This document shows, piece after piece, positions 1-12,961 of a stretch of 64,000 nt of DNA. The notes beneath the pieces were generated by a model, which saw only the letters and a list, made by a program, of their open reading frames with translations, was not told the origin of the DNA and ran no database searches. The stretch spans positions 143,772-207,771 of the forward strand of contig NMRA01000579.1 in the NCBI GenBank assembly GCA_002633005.1. The letters are read 5' to 3'. Position numbers and translations under genes: made by a program. This DNA comes from Phoronis australis. Its lineage: Eukaryota > Phoronida > Phoronidae. Positions within the stretch are counted from its first letter, which is position 1, and every line of letters begins with the position of its first letter.

Positions 1-539
1 TTCCTTTTTGGGGGACTGAGAAACAATTACTTAAGGACCCAGGTGAGCACGAAACCATGGTTGAAAACTTTAAACTAAAATAAATCAAGGTAATGCCCCC
101 TGCTGGAGTAATAGTGAACTACTTTCGGTTTACGACTTAATGATGTGAATGCTAATAAAAGAAACATTTTGAAACAAACAGTTCCACCCCAAAGCATAAA
201 CCAAGACTTCAAATTGCAAAGGTGGTGCCTGCATGGGACTTTAAACTGCTGTTTACACTTTTAAAAGATTTCGAGCCTGAAGTTTAATTTGTTAAATTTT
301 GTTTGAAGGCAGTTATAACAGTGTGAACCATGGTTAAGTAATTAAAAAAGTTTTTGATCAGTTTTGGAGATGTTTCTTAGTCCACAGCATGTTGTGTCCT
401 AAATGAATTTTTCTATGTTTCTGCTGGAGATTTATTTATACTTTTTATCATTGACCATACCTAGGCGGGTGTTATTGTAGTTTATCAAATGAACATAACA
501 GTTGGCTGTAAACAGTAATTGCACAGATGTCGAGTCCTC

Positions 540-605
540 AGTAACTCAGTGGTGAGAGCACTAGACCGGCAATCCAGAGACCTGTGGTTTGTTTCCCAGT
601 GGGGG
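540..605 (+). repeat. tRNA-derived SINE head or tRNA pseudogene
   Basis: The segment reads like a tRNA: an A-box-like TAACTCAGTGG at 542-552, a 7-base loop flanked by weak complementary arms, and a B-box-like GGTTTGTTTCC near 587-597. The B-box has departed from GGTTCGANTCC, and no acceptor stem closes the molecule. A decayed SINE head is therefore more likely than a working tRNA gene. Confidence 0.45.
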
Positions 606-891
606 TTCCTGATTTTTCTGTGTTTATTTGACATATTTCACTTCTGGCGAACCTCAGCGTCTTTATATTTGTTATTGATGTTGTTTGACCTAGAATTTTG
701 TAAGACCGCTAAAATTCAAACTAACCCAATTTTGTTGACGTCATACATGGAAGCAAGACATGAACTTTGATCCAAGGATGAAATTCCCAAACAAGTGTGT
801 CGTTGTATTCTCTACAATAATCGCAAATCAATTTTTTTCAGAAACGGTGATTGAATGTCCATGGTTATTGCAAGGAGTTGTGACTTGGGGG

Positions 892-904
892 AGGTCAAAG
901 GTCA
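892..904 (+). promoter_or_regulatory. Perfect DR1 hexamer pair (AGGTCA A AGGTCA)
   Basis: Two consensus nuclear-receptor half-sites with a one-base spacer form an ideal RXR/HNF4-type site. It lies just before a dispersed repeat in the JmjC gene region. Motif only; no evidence of use. Confidence 0.4.
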
Positions 905-929
905 TGATATGTTATGATGAAAAAGATTG

Positions 930-1145
930 GTTTAGAAGCATGCGCGCACCAATTTTTGAGAATGTGTACCTTTTACTAAGATTCACTTGGTGCGTTCAGA
1001 GCTATGAATTGCGCATTCGTCGACTTTTGATAGTTCTTGCTTTTTGGTGGACTTTTGTCTCGTATTCTACTTTATTTCGTAGTTTTTGGTTTTCTGAGGC
1101 AGACCTTTTTGTCTACTTCGCCAAATGGGGGGGGGGGCTCGTTTG
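930..1145 (+). repeat. Dispersed repeat, copy 1
   Basis: The end at about 1098-1145 (GAGGCAGACCTTTTTGTC, then TTCGCCAAATGGG, a G-run and CTCGTT) closely matches 44250-44297. The start (CATGCGCGCACC) matches 44063-44074. The shared ends and order show two diverged copies of one interspersed element. No coding capacity or clear family is recognisable. Confidence 0.6.
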
Positions 1146-1457
1146 AGCCACCCCTGGCTGTGCACATGAGAAGTGACGAGAATATTGCAAAACGATGTCT
1201 CCGTAGTGACATACAACACTATAAGAATACTGCCCCACGTTATTGGTGATGGAGGCTCCCGAGAAATTGGGAAACTCAGTTTGGACACCCTATTTTTAAA
1301 ATCCAGGATGAACCCCTGATCAGGGGTGCTCACAGCAGTTCTAGTTTCTTGTGAGTTAAGTGAGATCACGCTGACCCCCTTAGATATCCTCATCCGTGGT
1401 GTGAATGGTGAACATAATGCTGTGCAGACCTGTGATTGGTTAATTGAATGATTACAG

Positions 1458-4400
1458 AGGACTTCCACCTGCTGAAGTGTTTGTTGTGTGGTGGCTTCAC
1501 CGAGTTCCTCAACACTGCTGTCATGTGGTTCAGTAGCGGGGGAACCAAGTCAGTGCTGCATAATGATAACATCGACAACATAAATTGTATCTTTCAAGGA
1601 GCCAAGGACTTTGTATTTATAGACAGGGTAAGTATTTGGAACACTGTTCAAGTAGTCATGGTCCTTGCTTTCTTGGGTAATTGAATGCATTCACATTATT
1701 ACACAGCAAAAGTCAAGTCTCTTACTTGTCCATAAAGTTTTATCTTGAGGAAATAAAATTGCTCTGTTATGTGCGTGCGTGCTTGCTCGTTTGTTTGTAC
1801 GCATGTCACATGTTGCATCTCTCACCCCTTCGACACGACATTTACTCAGAACATGAATCTTTTTAATAGCTGAAGACTTATTGTTTGTGGGAACATAATT
1901 TCCACATAGCAGAAAACATCTAGAAACACCTGCTGTAATTCCATTGCATGAACTTTTCATTAACATTGAATACCCGCATGGGTGGACTTATTAGTCAGGG
2001 AGCCCAGACAGCTCATTTCCATGTGTGTGGGTTATAGCACAAGTTTAATTAGATAAAGACAAATGATTGCGAAGTACTTTGCCTGAGTGACAGTGAATTG
2101 ATTTTCATGATTCAAACACTGATTTCAGTTACTTGTTTGTGTTTGGCATACATCAAGAACCATTAGTTTTTGAAAATGTGTAGTTTTTCAAAATGAGCTA
2201 TTTGATGCTTTGACAGGCGGGATTGTTCATTAGATTTTGTGACTCTGCGCATCATGAATGATAATCGTTGGGCGATGTTTAAGTCGTGCCACCTCTTGCA
2301 GAAAGTCCCTTGTTCGAGCCTTGGTTGGGAGACAGAGATCTTTTCAGACTTAGCTATAGGTCACGTGATGTTACCAACATATGATTTGTATTGTTCTCCC
2401 TGGACGTCAGCTTTATTGAAAAGTCGTTGTTAACTGCGCTGGAGCTGAGATTTTTTCCTCTGCAATAAGAGTCGATGGTGATTTTTTCCTACTCCTACCC
2501 ACTACAAAACAGTTCATCGGATCCTTTTATAAGAAAAACACAATTTTGTTAGTTTCTGACTTCTGCAGACAGAGCCTGAAATATGAAGATCAGCTCAGAA
2601 ATTTATAGGCGTCGTGAGATTTTACCATTAATCGTCGTGACCAATGGTACACTGTTGCCCAAACCCAGTTGTTGCCGGCTGTGATGAGCTAGATAATGTT
2701 GACCTGATATCACTTTGTGTGTTGATTAGGACATGACAATTCAATCTTCTCTCTGAGCTGGCAAACCCAACTTATTGCACATTAAAAATATCGTGTTATG
2801 AGTTCATTAGATAGTTGAGCGGCCCTGGCCAAGTTAATGTTGCGGAATCCAGGGAGTAGAAATAATTCCATGGACAGGTCTCTTTTGTCACCTAACATCT
2901 GCAGTCCTGGACCAGTATATGCAAAACCCACGGTACAAATTTCATTAGTGTACCCCTAAACATCGTACGCAAGCCGAAAGTATTCCATACCTGGTGACTA
3001 AACTGTAAGCTGGCTGGCACCAAACTGCGCTCATGCATCCATGGTCCAGGTCTGGAGTTTTGTGCTCAAGTCTTCAGTTGTGTCTTCCTGTATGTGAATG
3101 AATGAATTAATTTATAAATGATTACTATGCTTTTACCAGTAGATGGAGCTGGAGGTGATTCTAACAGACACCGTTCATCATATTTGTCGTCTTATTTTTG
3201 TAGAAACACAAAGATGCGATAGAGGGCACAAAATTTGTCCATGATAAAGGCTACAGTGAAGTAGACGTGGAGAGCGTCGATATGTACAAGTTCCCTAACC
3301 TACGAGACATCCCGTGGTACAAAGCTCGCATGGAGAAAGGCGACTGCTTCTTCATACCCATGTAGTGAGTAGGACTGCGTGTTATTGATCTTCACAACAT
3401 GGATTTGCAATGTCCATTAACTAGACACCTGTAATATCTTATATTCTGAGCTCTGCTTGTGCATTACAATTTGTATATCGTGTGTAGAAACCCTAGCTTT
3501 CCATTTTCAAAAGTAGGGAAACTCATCTGAGCAGTTCACGGTAAAGTTTTGGGGGTGTTCTGTTTTGTCCTTCGCTGATTTATGCCACATTTCTGTTTCG
3601 CCCATATCTTGCTGGACCAAGCAAAAGATGGGCGTCACATTCAGACAGTGAACTGCTGCTAGAACATGGCTGCTGCATTAGGATTGTCGATTGATTTGTG
3701 GCCAGAATATATCGAACTTGATGGGTTGTAGTAATTTTTGGTAATTAAACAATTATAATAGAATTATGGTATCTACTGCTGAGATATGAAAATGTTGACT
3801 TTTGTGCTCATCTTTACGACAAACCACTCTTGACTAAGTATTAGGAAAATTGGCATGTGTGTTCCTACTGGGAAGAGCATAGCTTGCGATGATTTTCGGA
3901 TTTTCTCCAATTGCCCCCTAGAACCAGTATTTTTCTTGACGGCTTCTGTATCTCTTAGACCTTTTGCAGAATCTTTGTTAAATTTGACTGGTGTATTTCT
4001 AAGAACGTGACTACAGATTAGGAAAACTTTTGGACAGATCAGATTGCCATTGCTTCTCCAGTTGCAAATATAGTCTCTTGTAATTTACACTATTATTTCA
4101 GCTGGTACCATCATGTCCACTCATTTGGTGACACGAGGCGTAACCTGGCAATCAACATCTGGTTTTCACATCTGTTCTGGTTCAACCATACCGACTGCGA
4201 CGTGAAAAAACCACTGCCGGAGACACAGGCTCTATCCGACTTCAAGATGGCTTCTAGGACTGAAATGCAGAGGTATGTGTCTACTGTCACTCAATGTGGT
4301 GAACTTCACATGATCTGCCTCGGAAATTTGTGATCGTGTTGGTTTATAAATTTTCCAATCATTCTTACGCAATGGACAGAAGGGTCCCATATTTTGATAA

Positions 4401-6468
4401 CCGGTTTCATGTTCGTTATTCAATGAAGGAATTGTGGTTCTTTAAATGCGGGGATCACTGTGAGCGAGTATTACTCCGATTTCTCGTTCTTACACACTGC
4501 CAATATGGTGGCTAAAGTGGGTTAAGTACGGTGCGTAATAAAGTCTTGTCAGTTATGAGAATGTGTTAATACAGTAGCCAAATAGTATTGAACAAACAAC
4601 TAGTAGTTTTGTTGTCCAGTTTGAGTTTTGCTGTTCATTCTCGGTGACGTGGGAAGACTACGCTGACAAGTTATACGGCTGTCGTCGTAGTGGGGAACTA
4701 TGGGTCATTTTCTGAATACTTTTAGCTTGTACTGTAAGTTTATCGTAATTGTTAAAGGGATATTGTTTTTATTATTACTTTTGCTATTTGCATCCACCAC
4801 TATGAGTACAGTCATTGTTATTAATTTGTTACCTTTATGTAGAAAATAAATCTGATACTAAATAAGGCGATCCAGATCCTCCCAAGGATACTATTGTTTC
4901 ACGAAATGTAGAATATAAATAGGTAAATAAAACAACAAGAATGGATCAACTGAAATTTTCGGATGTAATAACGTCCTTTGTCAACAGAAACAGAAATAAA
5001 TTTAAGTAAAATCAAACACTATATGACAATTGACATTTAAGATAACTTTATGGTATTTTCTCAAGGATGTCTTTCTCCCGGCATCATTTGCCACCACAAA
5101 ACTAAAAAGCATGCATGCATATTGGCTTCTTCTTATTGTCCTTACGTGTGTGCAACTGTTAGACGGTGGTGTTTGGTGAGTTGTAAAGAATAAAACGCTG
5201 TGCTTTATTCAGGAACATCCTACTGACCAACTTTGAGGGCCTACAAGTGGTGACCTTCGAGGAATTCAGAGCCGTTCTGGTCCAGCTGTACCCAAGCCTT
5301 GAAGAGGATGATGCTACCCTGGAGGAAGTAAGTTGTTCGCTCGGATTGCTGGGGTTTATTGTGGGAAAGGGAATACCAACCTGGACGTTTTGTACCTGCG
5401 TTCGTATGTTTAGAAGTGCCATAGGCAAATTTTCAAAATTTCTCAGAATTTGCACTCGTCTTTTATCCAAGGCCTCGTTTATCTAAACCTGTCTTTGTAT
5501 CAAATGTTGAAATCAGAGGTCACAACATGGGATGCAGCTTGCCTCAAGGAAAAATCTTGTTCTTTAAGGTAGCTCATAACCTATTGATAACTATGAATTT
5601 AATAAAGCATAATAATGGTTCTAGGTGGTCAGTGCACTGGGCCCACATGAGCGGCCTGTAATTGTTTTTTTTTTTTGATGAGGTCCTCTTTTTTCGTCTC
5701 CCTTGCTTCAGAAAAATTCATTGTAGTTTCGGAAAAGAGGCCCTGGGCATGATTTTGGTTATTTCCAGTCCTTATTTATCCAGATTTCCACGAAGCTAAC
5801 CGGGACACAGTTACGGAAGTTGTATGAATTGTGTCTGTATTTGATCAGTGGCGTGGAAGTGGGTGTGTTTCTTTGTAATATCCAAATCGAAGATAATTTT
5901 AAGATTAAAAACAAAGTGTCATTCAGTTGCTCACGTCAGCTTTCACTTTTTAAAGGGCCATTATTGGCGAGAAAAGTGATTTTTAAAAATCGGCTTCAGC
6001 GTGGACTCAAACCTCGAACTTCTTGGTCGCCATCTAATATTTCAATTGGTGGAGCTAAATGCCACTCCACAGGTGGCACTGTGTCCTTAAGTGTGTTTAA
6101 CTGGTGAATATGTAAAGCAGTCAGTGGCGAGAATTTGCGATTTGTACACAACAATTTTGGGTTGTTTGTTTTATAGCTCTAGTCTATCCCATCCAACAAT
6201 AATCCAAAAACGTGTTTTTTGTCTGTGAAACCGGTTACGTCTCTTTAACTGTGACTCGTCGTCTTCGTTTCAGATGTTTGGTTTCATCGATAACGACAAG
6301 GACGGCATCGTGACATGGCCCGAGCTACAGTACTTTGACATGGAGGCCGCGTTGGACTACTTTCCAGGGTTGTTTGATGATCCTGAACAGGCTGAGGACG
6401 ATGACAGGGATGATGGGAAGTTAGACGAGGCACGTGAGACTGAGGAAACTGTGAAAGATGAGCTGTAA
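1458..6468 (+). CDS. JmjC (cupin_8) oxygenase-like protein with EF-hands and C-terminal KDEL; 5' part outside window
   Basis: Five coding exons join in one frame: 1458-1627, 3204-3364, 4102-4272, 5213-5327 and 6274-6468, all with AG acceptors and GT donors. The first visible exon starts in phase 2, so upstream exons are missing. Exons 1-3 carry a JmjC fold: an H-N-D iron-binding motif (codons at 1559-1567), then a WYHHV motif (4103-4117) holding the probable distal iron histidine, followed by the family's RNLAINIWF-type strand. Exons 4-5 encode an EF-hand pair. The first loop is degenerate; the second is canonical (DNDKDGIVTWPE, with acidic or polar residues at positions 1, 3, 5, 9 and 12). 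An acidic tail ends in VKDEL and a stop, which predicts an ER-lumenal protein. By family it would be a 2-oxoglutarate/Fe(II) hydroxylase. The substrate is unknown, and I cannot name a vertebrate orthologue with confidence. The JmjC call is strong; function is inferred. Confidence 0.85.
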
Positions 6469-6987
6469 TCTTGCTGACAATTTTTTTAAAGAATCTGATC
6501 CCTGTGGCTTGATCATGATCACTCGACTTACAATAGATTTCCTCGAAAGTATTAACGTCATCCCACATTTGTCTTGTTAAGTGCCGTGGCCAAGACAGCT
6601 CAAGACAATTTAAGAGCGAATTCATTGTACGTCTTCGTGTTTTGGCTAAAAATGTTGTAAAAATTTTGCCAAACTTCTGACGATAAGATAGTTGCGGACT
6701 TTTTTAAAGTGTTGTGAATTAGGTTAATTTAAAGTAGAAAAGTGAGGAATTAACTTTTGTGGCATAAACAACTTAAGTTGTATGACGTTAGGCTCAATTT
6801 GTTCCTCATGGTAGTCTTGCCAATTTGGGACACGATGCGGCTCACAAGCGAATTTTTATGTCTTCATTTTTTTATTACAAATAAGAAACGAAAGGCTTTA
6901 TGAATCTAAAGTTCTATATCGGTGCTATCACTGGACAATGTTTTACAAAATTGTGGGCATTAACAATAATTTTAGAAGTGTTTGAAA

Positions 6988-6993
6988 AATAAA
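6988..6993 (+). promoter_or_regulatory. Candidate polyadenylation signal of the JmjC gene
   Basis: An AATAAA hexamer lies about 520 bases after the JmjC stop codon on the coding strand. The intervening AT-rich sequence would be the 3' untranslated region. This is plausible by position and motif only. Confidence 0.4.
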
Positions 6994-9900
6994 AACAAAA
7001 TAATTCTATCAATTTGTGAGATTTTACCTTGTTCAAATTAGAGTCGGTTGGTGAGTTTGGAAATATTAGGAGACCATTATTGGTCAAGACCATGGTCAGC
7101 AAGTCGACGTGTGAGGGTGGGTCCTGTTAAGTGTGGTCTCAAGTAGTAATGAACTGTCAATTGTTCACAAAGTTGAAACCAGTGTTATTGTGACAGGTGA
7201 TTTAAATATGAAACACGTCTATGTACAGTGTGACAGCTTTAACATTCAGTATTTGAAACGATGCATTCCAGATTAATTTAAATCATCTTACATATCACGA
7301 ATCATGATATAGTAACCCTCTGTTCTCATCACGTACACTGTGTAGCATATTTATCTCACGTGGGCAAGGGACTTTTTAAAATCAAACTTGTTCTATGCTG
7401 TGTTTAACTATGTTTTGAGAAGCTGTGAGATTCACAATGTTAGTAGCCCTTGGAAATGAAAAAAGATGGTTTTTAACGATTTTGTTTTGCCTGAAGCTGC
7501 TCAGAGTTCACCATATTGGTGCCTTGTTTGGCTATGTAGGGTTGTTAGTTTTCTTTTGCATTGTAACATCAGTCCAGAAATGTAGGTAAGACTAGGCACT
7601 GTTCTATAAGCCTCCTTTTCAAGTCTTTCAGTAGAGTTGGTGATGGGTTTGAATTTTGGTGTTTTGATGAGTTATTCTAATTAGTGTACTCAATCAGTTT
7701 TGTGCTGTAAGTTGAAAAAAGTGATGAAATTCCAGATTTAATGAATATCTGAAATTTCGATGCAAAAATTCTCAGATAATTCTCAAATGATTTTCATCTG
7801 GTTTAATCTGTTTTTTTCCCGAATTTCATTGAAAGTCGATAAATTTTTTGAAAACTACTGTTAGTCGTGATGGATTGTACACTTATGAAATAGAAACCGC
7901 AATTGGGTCAGTAAAAATATGTTGGATCAAATTCCCAGGGGATTCAGGCGTAGGCCTACCTGACTTTCTTCAGTCAGTGGTACGTTGCTTTGAAAGTTGG
8001 CTGCACTCCGAACGTCTGGTTATTTTATTCTGTTCGTTTTTACACACAAAATCCGATTTCTATTTCTTCTACTTCTTTTGACATTGATTGTTATTAATAA
8101 AATATTCATATTGTGTGTTTTTACGCAGACACTCACACACAGAGGGTTATTTTTGATACAAGTGTCTGAAGTTTACATGTCAGATTTGAAACAAATGATT
8201 TACATGAAACGAACTGAACAAATATAAGTACTTATCTGACAGAGAGTGATATGCAGTATATCAAGGGTTCGGGATCTCTGCCAGTATTTGAGATTATAAT
8301 GTTGTTTTTGTGGAAAATACTCCAGGTTTGTTTATTTTGGTGACTTTTTAATGGTATTTAATAATGTAGTTAAAGTTTTGATCACTTTGTTATTTCAACT
8401 TGCAGATGAAAATCTCAACTTCATCATTTCATTTCACGCCAAATGCCAAGGTACTTACCAACAGAGGGCATTGTTCTGGCATGGTAAACTTAAAAGCTCT
8501 CTTCATGCATGTGCACGGCAGTGGAAATTAAAATTGCACTCGTAAATAATAGTGATTGAGATAGCAATCGTATAAACATTGCTTGTGTTAACAATTTCAT
8601 AGTTTATGAATATCGTTATTTATGAGAAGTTGGGATATTGAAAATATCTAGTCTCGTTTGAATTGTTCAGTCATTGATAGTTCGACTGGTAATGTTATTT
8701 TTGATGTGGTAATCATAATACTCAGTCTATATGGACATAGGTGATGATTGATAATAAAGGTTTGGTGATGGTTATCGTATTTGTATTTAGTTTTGTGTAC
8801 CTCTGTTTTCAACTGTCATACAGGTGTTACAGCGAATTCGTCTGTGCTGTTGCAGTCGATCTACGTTTCAACAGACCCTCCTAGGGCCTTTCTTATACAT
8901 TTGTAGTAACTGAAGTTCGCTACATTGTTGGCTTGGCCAATTGTTGCGTTGAATGTTACAAGCCAGAAAACATTTCAAACCAGGTTTGTTGGAATGCAGT
9001 TTGATTGTAAGCGCACGTAGCAGTCACCAAGCTGTGGCTATATGCAGGAAGTTTTCCTTTAGGGGCCTGGAATACAAAAGCTCATATAAATTACCTTTTA
9101 AACGGTTTGTGGATCTACTTCTTGGGGATGCTAAAGTGACAGTTGTGCACTTTAATTTGCTATTGCAAGAATTTCTAAAAAAGTCGTCACATTCACTATA
9201 TTTGAAACACAAGACGAAGTATAAATTTTTATCCCCACCCAGGTTTCAAATTCTCTGCAGCCCCTAATATATAATGCACTCAAGTCGGGCTGGCTGCTGC
9301 TTGAAATCCCCATTGTATTATTTACGTCAAAGGTCACATTTTCCACATGAGGGTAATTTATTGCCTCACTAAATAAGGAGACATACTTTGTCTTATGGGA
9401 AAAAAATCGACAAAGTGACAAGAAATTGGGAAAATGATTTTGAAATTTGAAACTAAAGTAAAAAATGCTATGCTTTGACAGAAATTCAAAATCTTTACGA
9501 AAAAACGTAAATAAATACTTGGTGAACAATTCACCTCCGTTTCAGAGGCAAAAAGCCACTTAGAATAAGGCAATTTAATCGTTTTTTCATGTATTCCACT
9601 TTAAATTCAGAACAAAATGGTGCAACGTGTTGACCTCACCGCTATATCTAGTTAAGTTTTTCCCAAATCCCTTCCAGGAAGAGACGCATCATAAAAGGTT
9701 TTTGTTCATCAATCAGTAAATGTTATAAGCCCAAGACAGGGTGATCTCCAAGTATAATTTATTTTAATTATGTGAAAGCACCGGCACGAGAGACAATTGA
9801 ATTCTACCAGACGGGTCGCGTTATCACAACAGCGAAGTAGTACACAACTTAATCTAAGCACAGATTTACACCACCCTAAAAGTCGAGTCACTCAAACTTT

Positions 9901-12409
9901 CACATCGCACACAAAAACAAAGCAGGCTCTGCAGAGTGGAAAGTAAAACAAGTTTTGCATCTGCACCCAGAGTTCAAGCGTACCTATTACTGTTGGCAGA
10001 AAACACTCCGCAAATCTTTGTTCGTAACACTAAATTATTTTTTGCATTTTTTAAAATTGCCACTGGCTGACCTCACACTTTGGCCGCAAACCATCGCACC
10101 ATTAATAAACCACAGTCGATGCTCTTTTCACTCGCATGGAACCAAACAAAAGGAATGTTCATGTAAAAGAATTTGTCCATCGTTTCGTTTAAGAGAACAG
10201 TTGTCAGTTAAAAACAGCCTATTTAGGAACTGCTTTGCAATCGTGGCAATACAAAGTTCAAAGTTAGCACTTTTAAACCTTTTGGTCCCTGTATATATAA
10301 ATAAAACCCACCGTATAACAATCACATAATGAAAACGCAATAATGACAACAACAAACCTAAAACAATACAATGATATACATAATCCTGTGTTCACTTGAC
10401 TGTAAAATCAATAGGGAAGTATTAGAAGCGTGATAATTATACAACTTTGGCAATCTGAAATAAATTCTAATACCTTTCACACATAAAATCAAGGCCGAGT
10501 AAAACAATGAGCTATCAAAATACATACATGGAAGGAGACTTGATATTCGTAAAAACTTCACCAAATGGGCAACTCATAATTCACTAGGTGTATCACAATA
10601 AAGCAAGAAACCTTCTCATAGACATGTCTGCATTCAGGTAAACCCCGTGGGCCTCTGATGTTTGCTCTCAATCAGATGTCAGAAGAAAGACATTTAATAG
10701 CGCCATCTAGTGGAGATCGAGTCACCCATTGCTGTTTAGGCTGAAGTTTTCATTGCTACAGTAATGGGAAAAGTTTAAAATGCCATAAAACAAGACTGGA
10801 ATTCAGGAAGTACTCAAACAAGATTAAGTATTCAATGTGGTGCTGAAAGTTCAGAAACGGAATCTTCACAAACTACAAATTTAAATATAAACTACGATGA
10901 ACACCATCAACTGCTTTAAACAAATCAACAAACTACAACCATGTAAACAACAATTACGAACACTGTCACAAAAGCATTCAGCTTTTTGGAAACAATTATC
11001 AGATGAATTTCTACTCTAGACTTGAAAACCTCTAAAATAAGAGTCACAACAAATCCAATAAAATCCAGACTCGCAAACTTCACAAAGCGCTAAAACCGCA
11101 AGATAACTATTCACAAATACCTGAAATACCTCAAATATTCCACATACATGTGCAGCAGAAAACATTTGCCTTGGCTGGACACATGACCTCTGCTGTCAAT
11201 CGGTTAATGGACACGCCCAAATCAAAAACACAGCTGAGGATACATGGTGACATTTGAAATAGTGAAATCATCTTACTAAACTCCAAAACCAAGGACTTGG
11301 GGGACTTTTGCTAGAAATTGACCTTTTCCGTCTGCAACTAGAGGACAACCAGGTCACCCATACCATACATCTGCCGTTTTACCAAAGTTTACCATTCCAC
11401 ACGCCAGTCCACTGGTAGAAAATTCTTCCTAAATAGTACGAAATTCCAAAAATGTTAACAAGAAAGTTCAAAACAAACGGAACTCTTGAACATTTTGGGG
11501 AACGAAAATGAAGCTCACCTCTTAAAGGGCTTGTCAACTAAAAGGAAGAGAAACACAACGCAACTCAAATTTTCACACGCTGGTGTGCAAATGTCGAAAA
11601 CATCAGCGCCCGCAGTCTAATCTCTGACTCAAAATTGCCAATTGTTTTTGACAAATCCCACTCTACTGTTGTGTAAATTCAAGATAAGTGTCTATCATCC
11701 TGTGCTCGACCACGCTATGGTTTAGGTGGATGACTGTCTAATGCTAGCCTGCACTTTATGTATGTCACCACCATGAATACTACAAGTTCGAGTTTGAACT
11801 CGAAATTTCAAGTTTTCATCCAAATCTTGAGTTTTTAGCTCAAATCTAGGGGTCAACAAGTATGAATGTAGGCTAGACACTCATCAGCATATATCCCACC
11901 ATACCCAAGCACAGAATAGAAGCACACTTATCTTGTATTTGCACAAAAGTAGAAAGAAAAAAAAATTTGGGATTAATGTCCAGTACAAAGATTAGATCCT
12001 CAGGACCAAATACGGTTCATTCACACTCCCTTCACTGACACAGAGGGAGTGTGTGTGCGTCTGTATGTACAACTGTGTCCTATCAGGCACTCTGAAACTT
12101 TATATTTCAACACAAATAGGACATACTGTCAATCAAATAAAAAGCCAATCAACGGAATAGTTGTTATTCATGCAGCCAACCAAAGTGCATTAACTTTGGT
12201 TCGAAAGTCGTATGAAACAGCGAAACATCATTAATCATGTACCCATAAATTTGTTTTTGATCAATATCAAAGAAAAATAATTGAGGTAATGCTCGAGCAT
12301 GTATAATTATTAAACAATGCAAAGAATTTCTGTCCAGTAAAATTAAAACTCGTGGGAAATTTCTCCACTGGCATGCCTATTCCCAAATCACAACCAACTT
12401 CTAGCAGTC
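6994..12409. other. Intergenic region between convergent genes; right part probably FRMD 3' UTR
   Basis: No supported gene is seen here. Open frames of up to 125 codons have no recognisable protein features and no splice context. The part from about 9758 to 12409 could be the 3' untranslated region of the FRMD gene, because an AATAAA on the minus strand lies at 9763-9758. The rest looks like ordinary AT-rich spacer. Confidence 0.5.
9758..9763 (-). promoter_or_regulatory. Candidate polyadenylation signal of the FRMD gene
   Basis: AATAAA reads on the minus strand about 2.65 kb after the FRMD stop codon. It implies a long 3' UTR. A variant signal nearer the stop cannot be excluded. Confidence 0.25.
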
Positions 12410-12961
12410 TTAACTGCTCATCAATGATTCCACTCTGTTATTCACGTATTCTCGCGCCGGGTTGTAGTACTGATCGCGCATGCTGGTCACAGCCGAGGTC
12501 TTCCTCACAGCGTCCAGCATCGGAAGAGCGATACGATCATCCAGCAGTACGACTATTGCCACCACCAACAGGAGCACTGCAAACACGATGGCCACCAGAG
12601 GAATGCCCCGCATCTCCTCTGTCCTCTCTGGCGTCTTTGTTGTAGAAATGTCCACTTTGTTCTCCATCTTGTTATCCACGCCATTGTCACCAGATGGACC
12701 CGGTGCAGCTTGCAAGTCGTCCACGACGACGGGCGGCTCAATGACATCTGGGATCTCTAGCGTTTTCAAGTCTCCTTCTTGTTCGCCAGATGTTGACTCT
12801 GCGACTTCTCCAACATGATTACTAGTGACATCTAGTGATGGTTCAATGTCGTCGACTTCTTTTACCTCCTCATCGGCTAGTTTGCCATCAACAGCATCTT
12901 CGGGCTCAGTCTCAACAGCATTATTAACAGCTTCAACCACAATCTCCTCTGTATGTTGCTC
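12410..12961 (-). CDS. FRMD last coding exon: acidic linker, membrane anchor and conserved tail
   Basis: The acceptor is at 12962-12967 (TTACAG). The exon encodes 183 residues: a strongly acidic Glu/Asp-rich linker, a hydrophobic run starting [16 protein letters not shown] that would span the membrane, and a juxtamembrane tail with [10 protein letters not shown]. The tail aligns by eye with the tyrosine-rich C-terminal block of vertebrate FRMD3/5. The stop is TAA at 12412-12410. Confidence 0.9.
   Translation of the reverse strand, partial: EQHTEEIVVEAVNNAVETEPEDAVDGKLADEEVKEVDDIEPSLDVTSNHVGEVAESTSGEQEGDLKTLEIPDVIEPPVVVDDLQAAPGPSGDNGVDNKMENKVDISTTKTPERTEEMRGIPLVAIVFAVLLLVVAIVVLLDDRIALPMLDAVRKTSAVTSMRDQYYNPAREYVNNRVESLMSS

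Larger units (their letters stand above)
1..1457 (+). other. Intron (or upstream part) of the JmjC gene, with repeats
   Basis: I see no convincing exon before the acceptor at 1456-1457. The stretch contains a tRNA-like SINE head (about 540-605), a perfect DR1 hexamer pair (892-904) and part of a dispersed repeat (about 930-1145) whose relative lies near 44060-44300. A further repeat fragment at 1257-1310 resembles 36610-36665. Confidence 0.5.

Noticed and set aside
2260-2335. Possible tRNA gene with a GTTCGAGCC-like B box
   Set aside because: No A box at the right distance and no stems; too weak to call.
9152-9573. Overlapping minus-strand frames of 71 and 125 codons in the intergenic gap
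   Set aside because: Phe- and Ser-rich low-complexity translations of AT-rich DNA, with no recognisable features.
12352-12818. Plus-strand frames of 97 and 112 codons opposite the last FRMD exon
   Set aside because: They lie antisense to a clear coding exon and resemble no protein.
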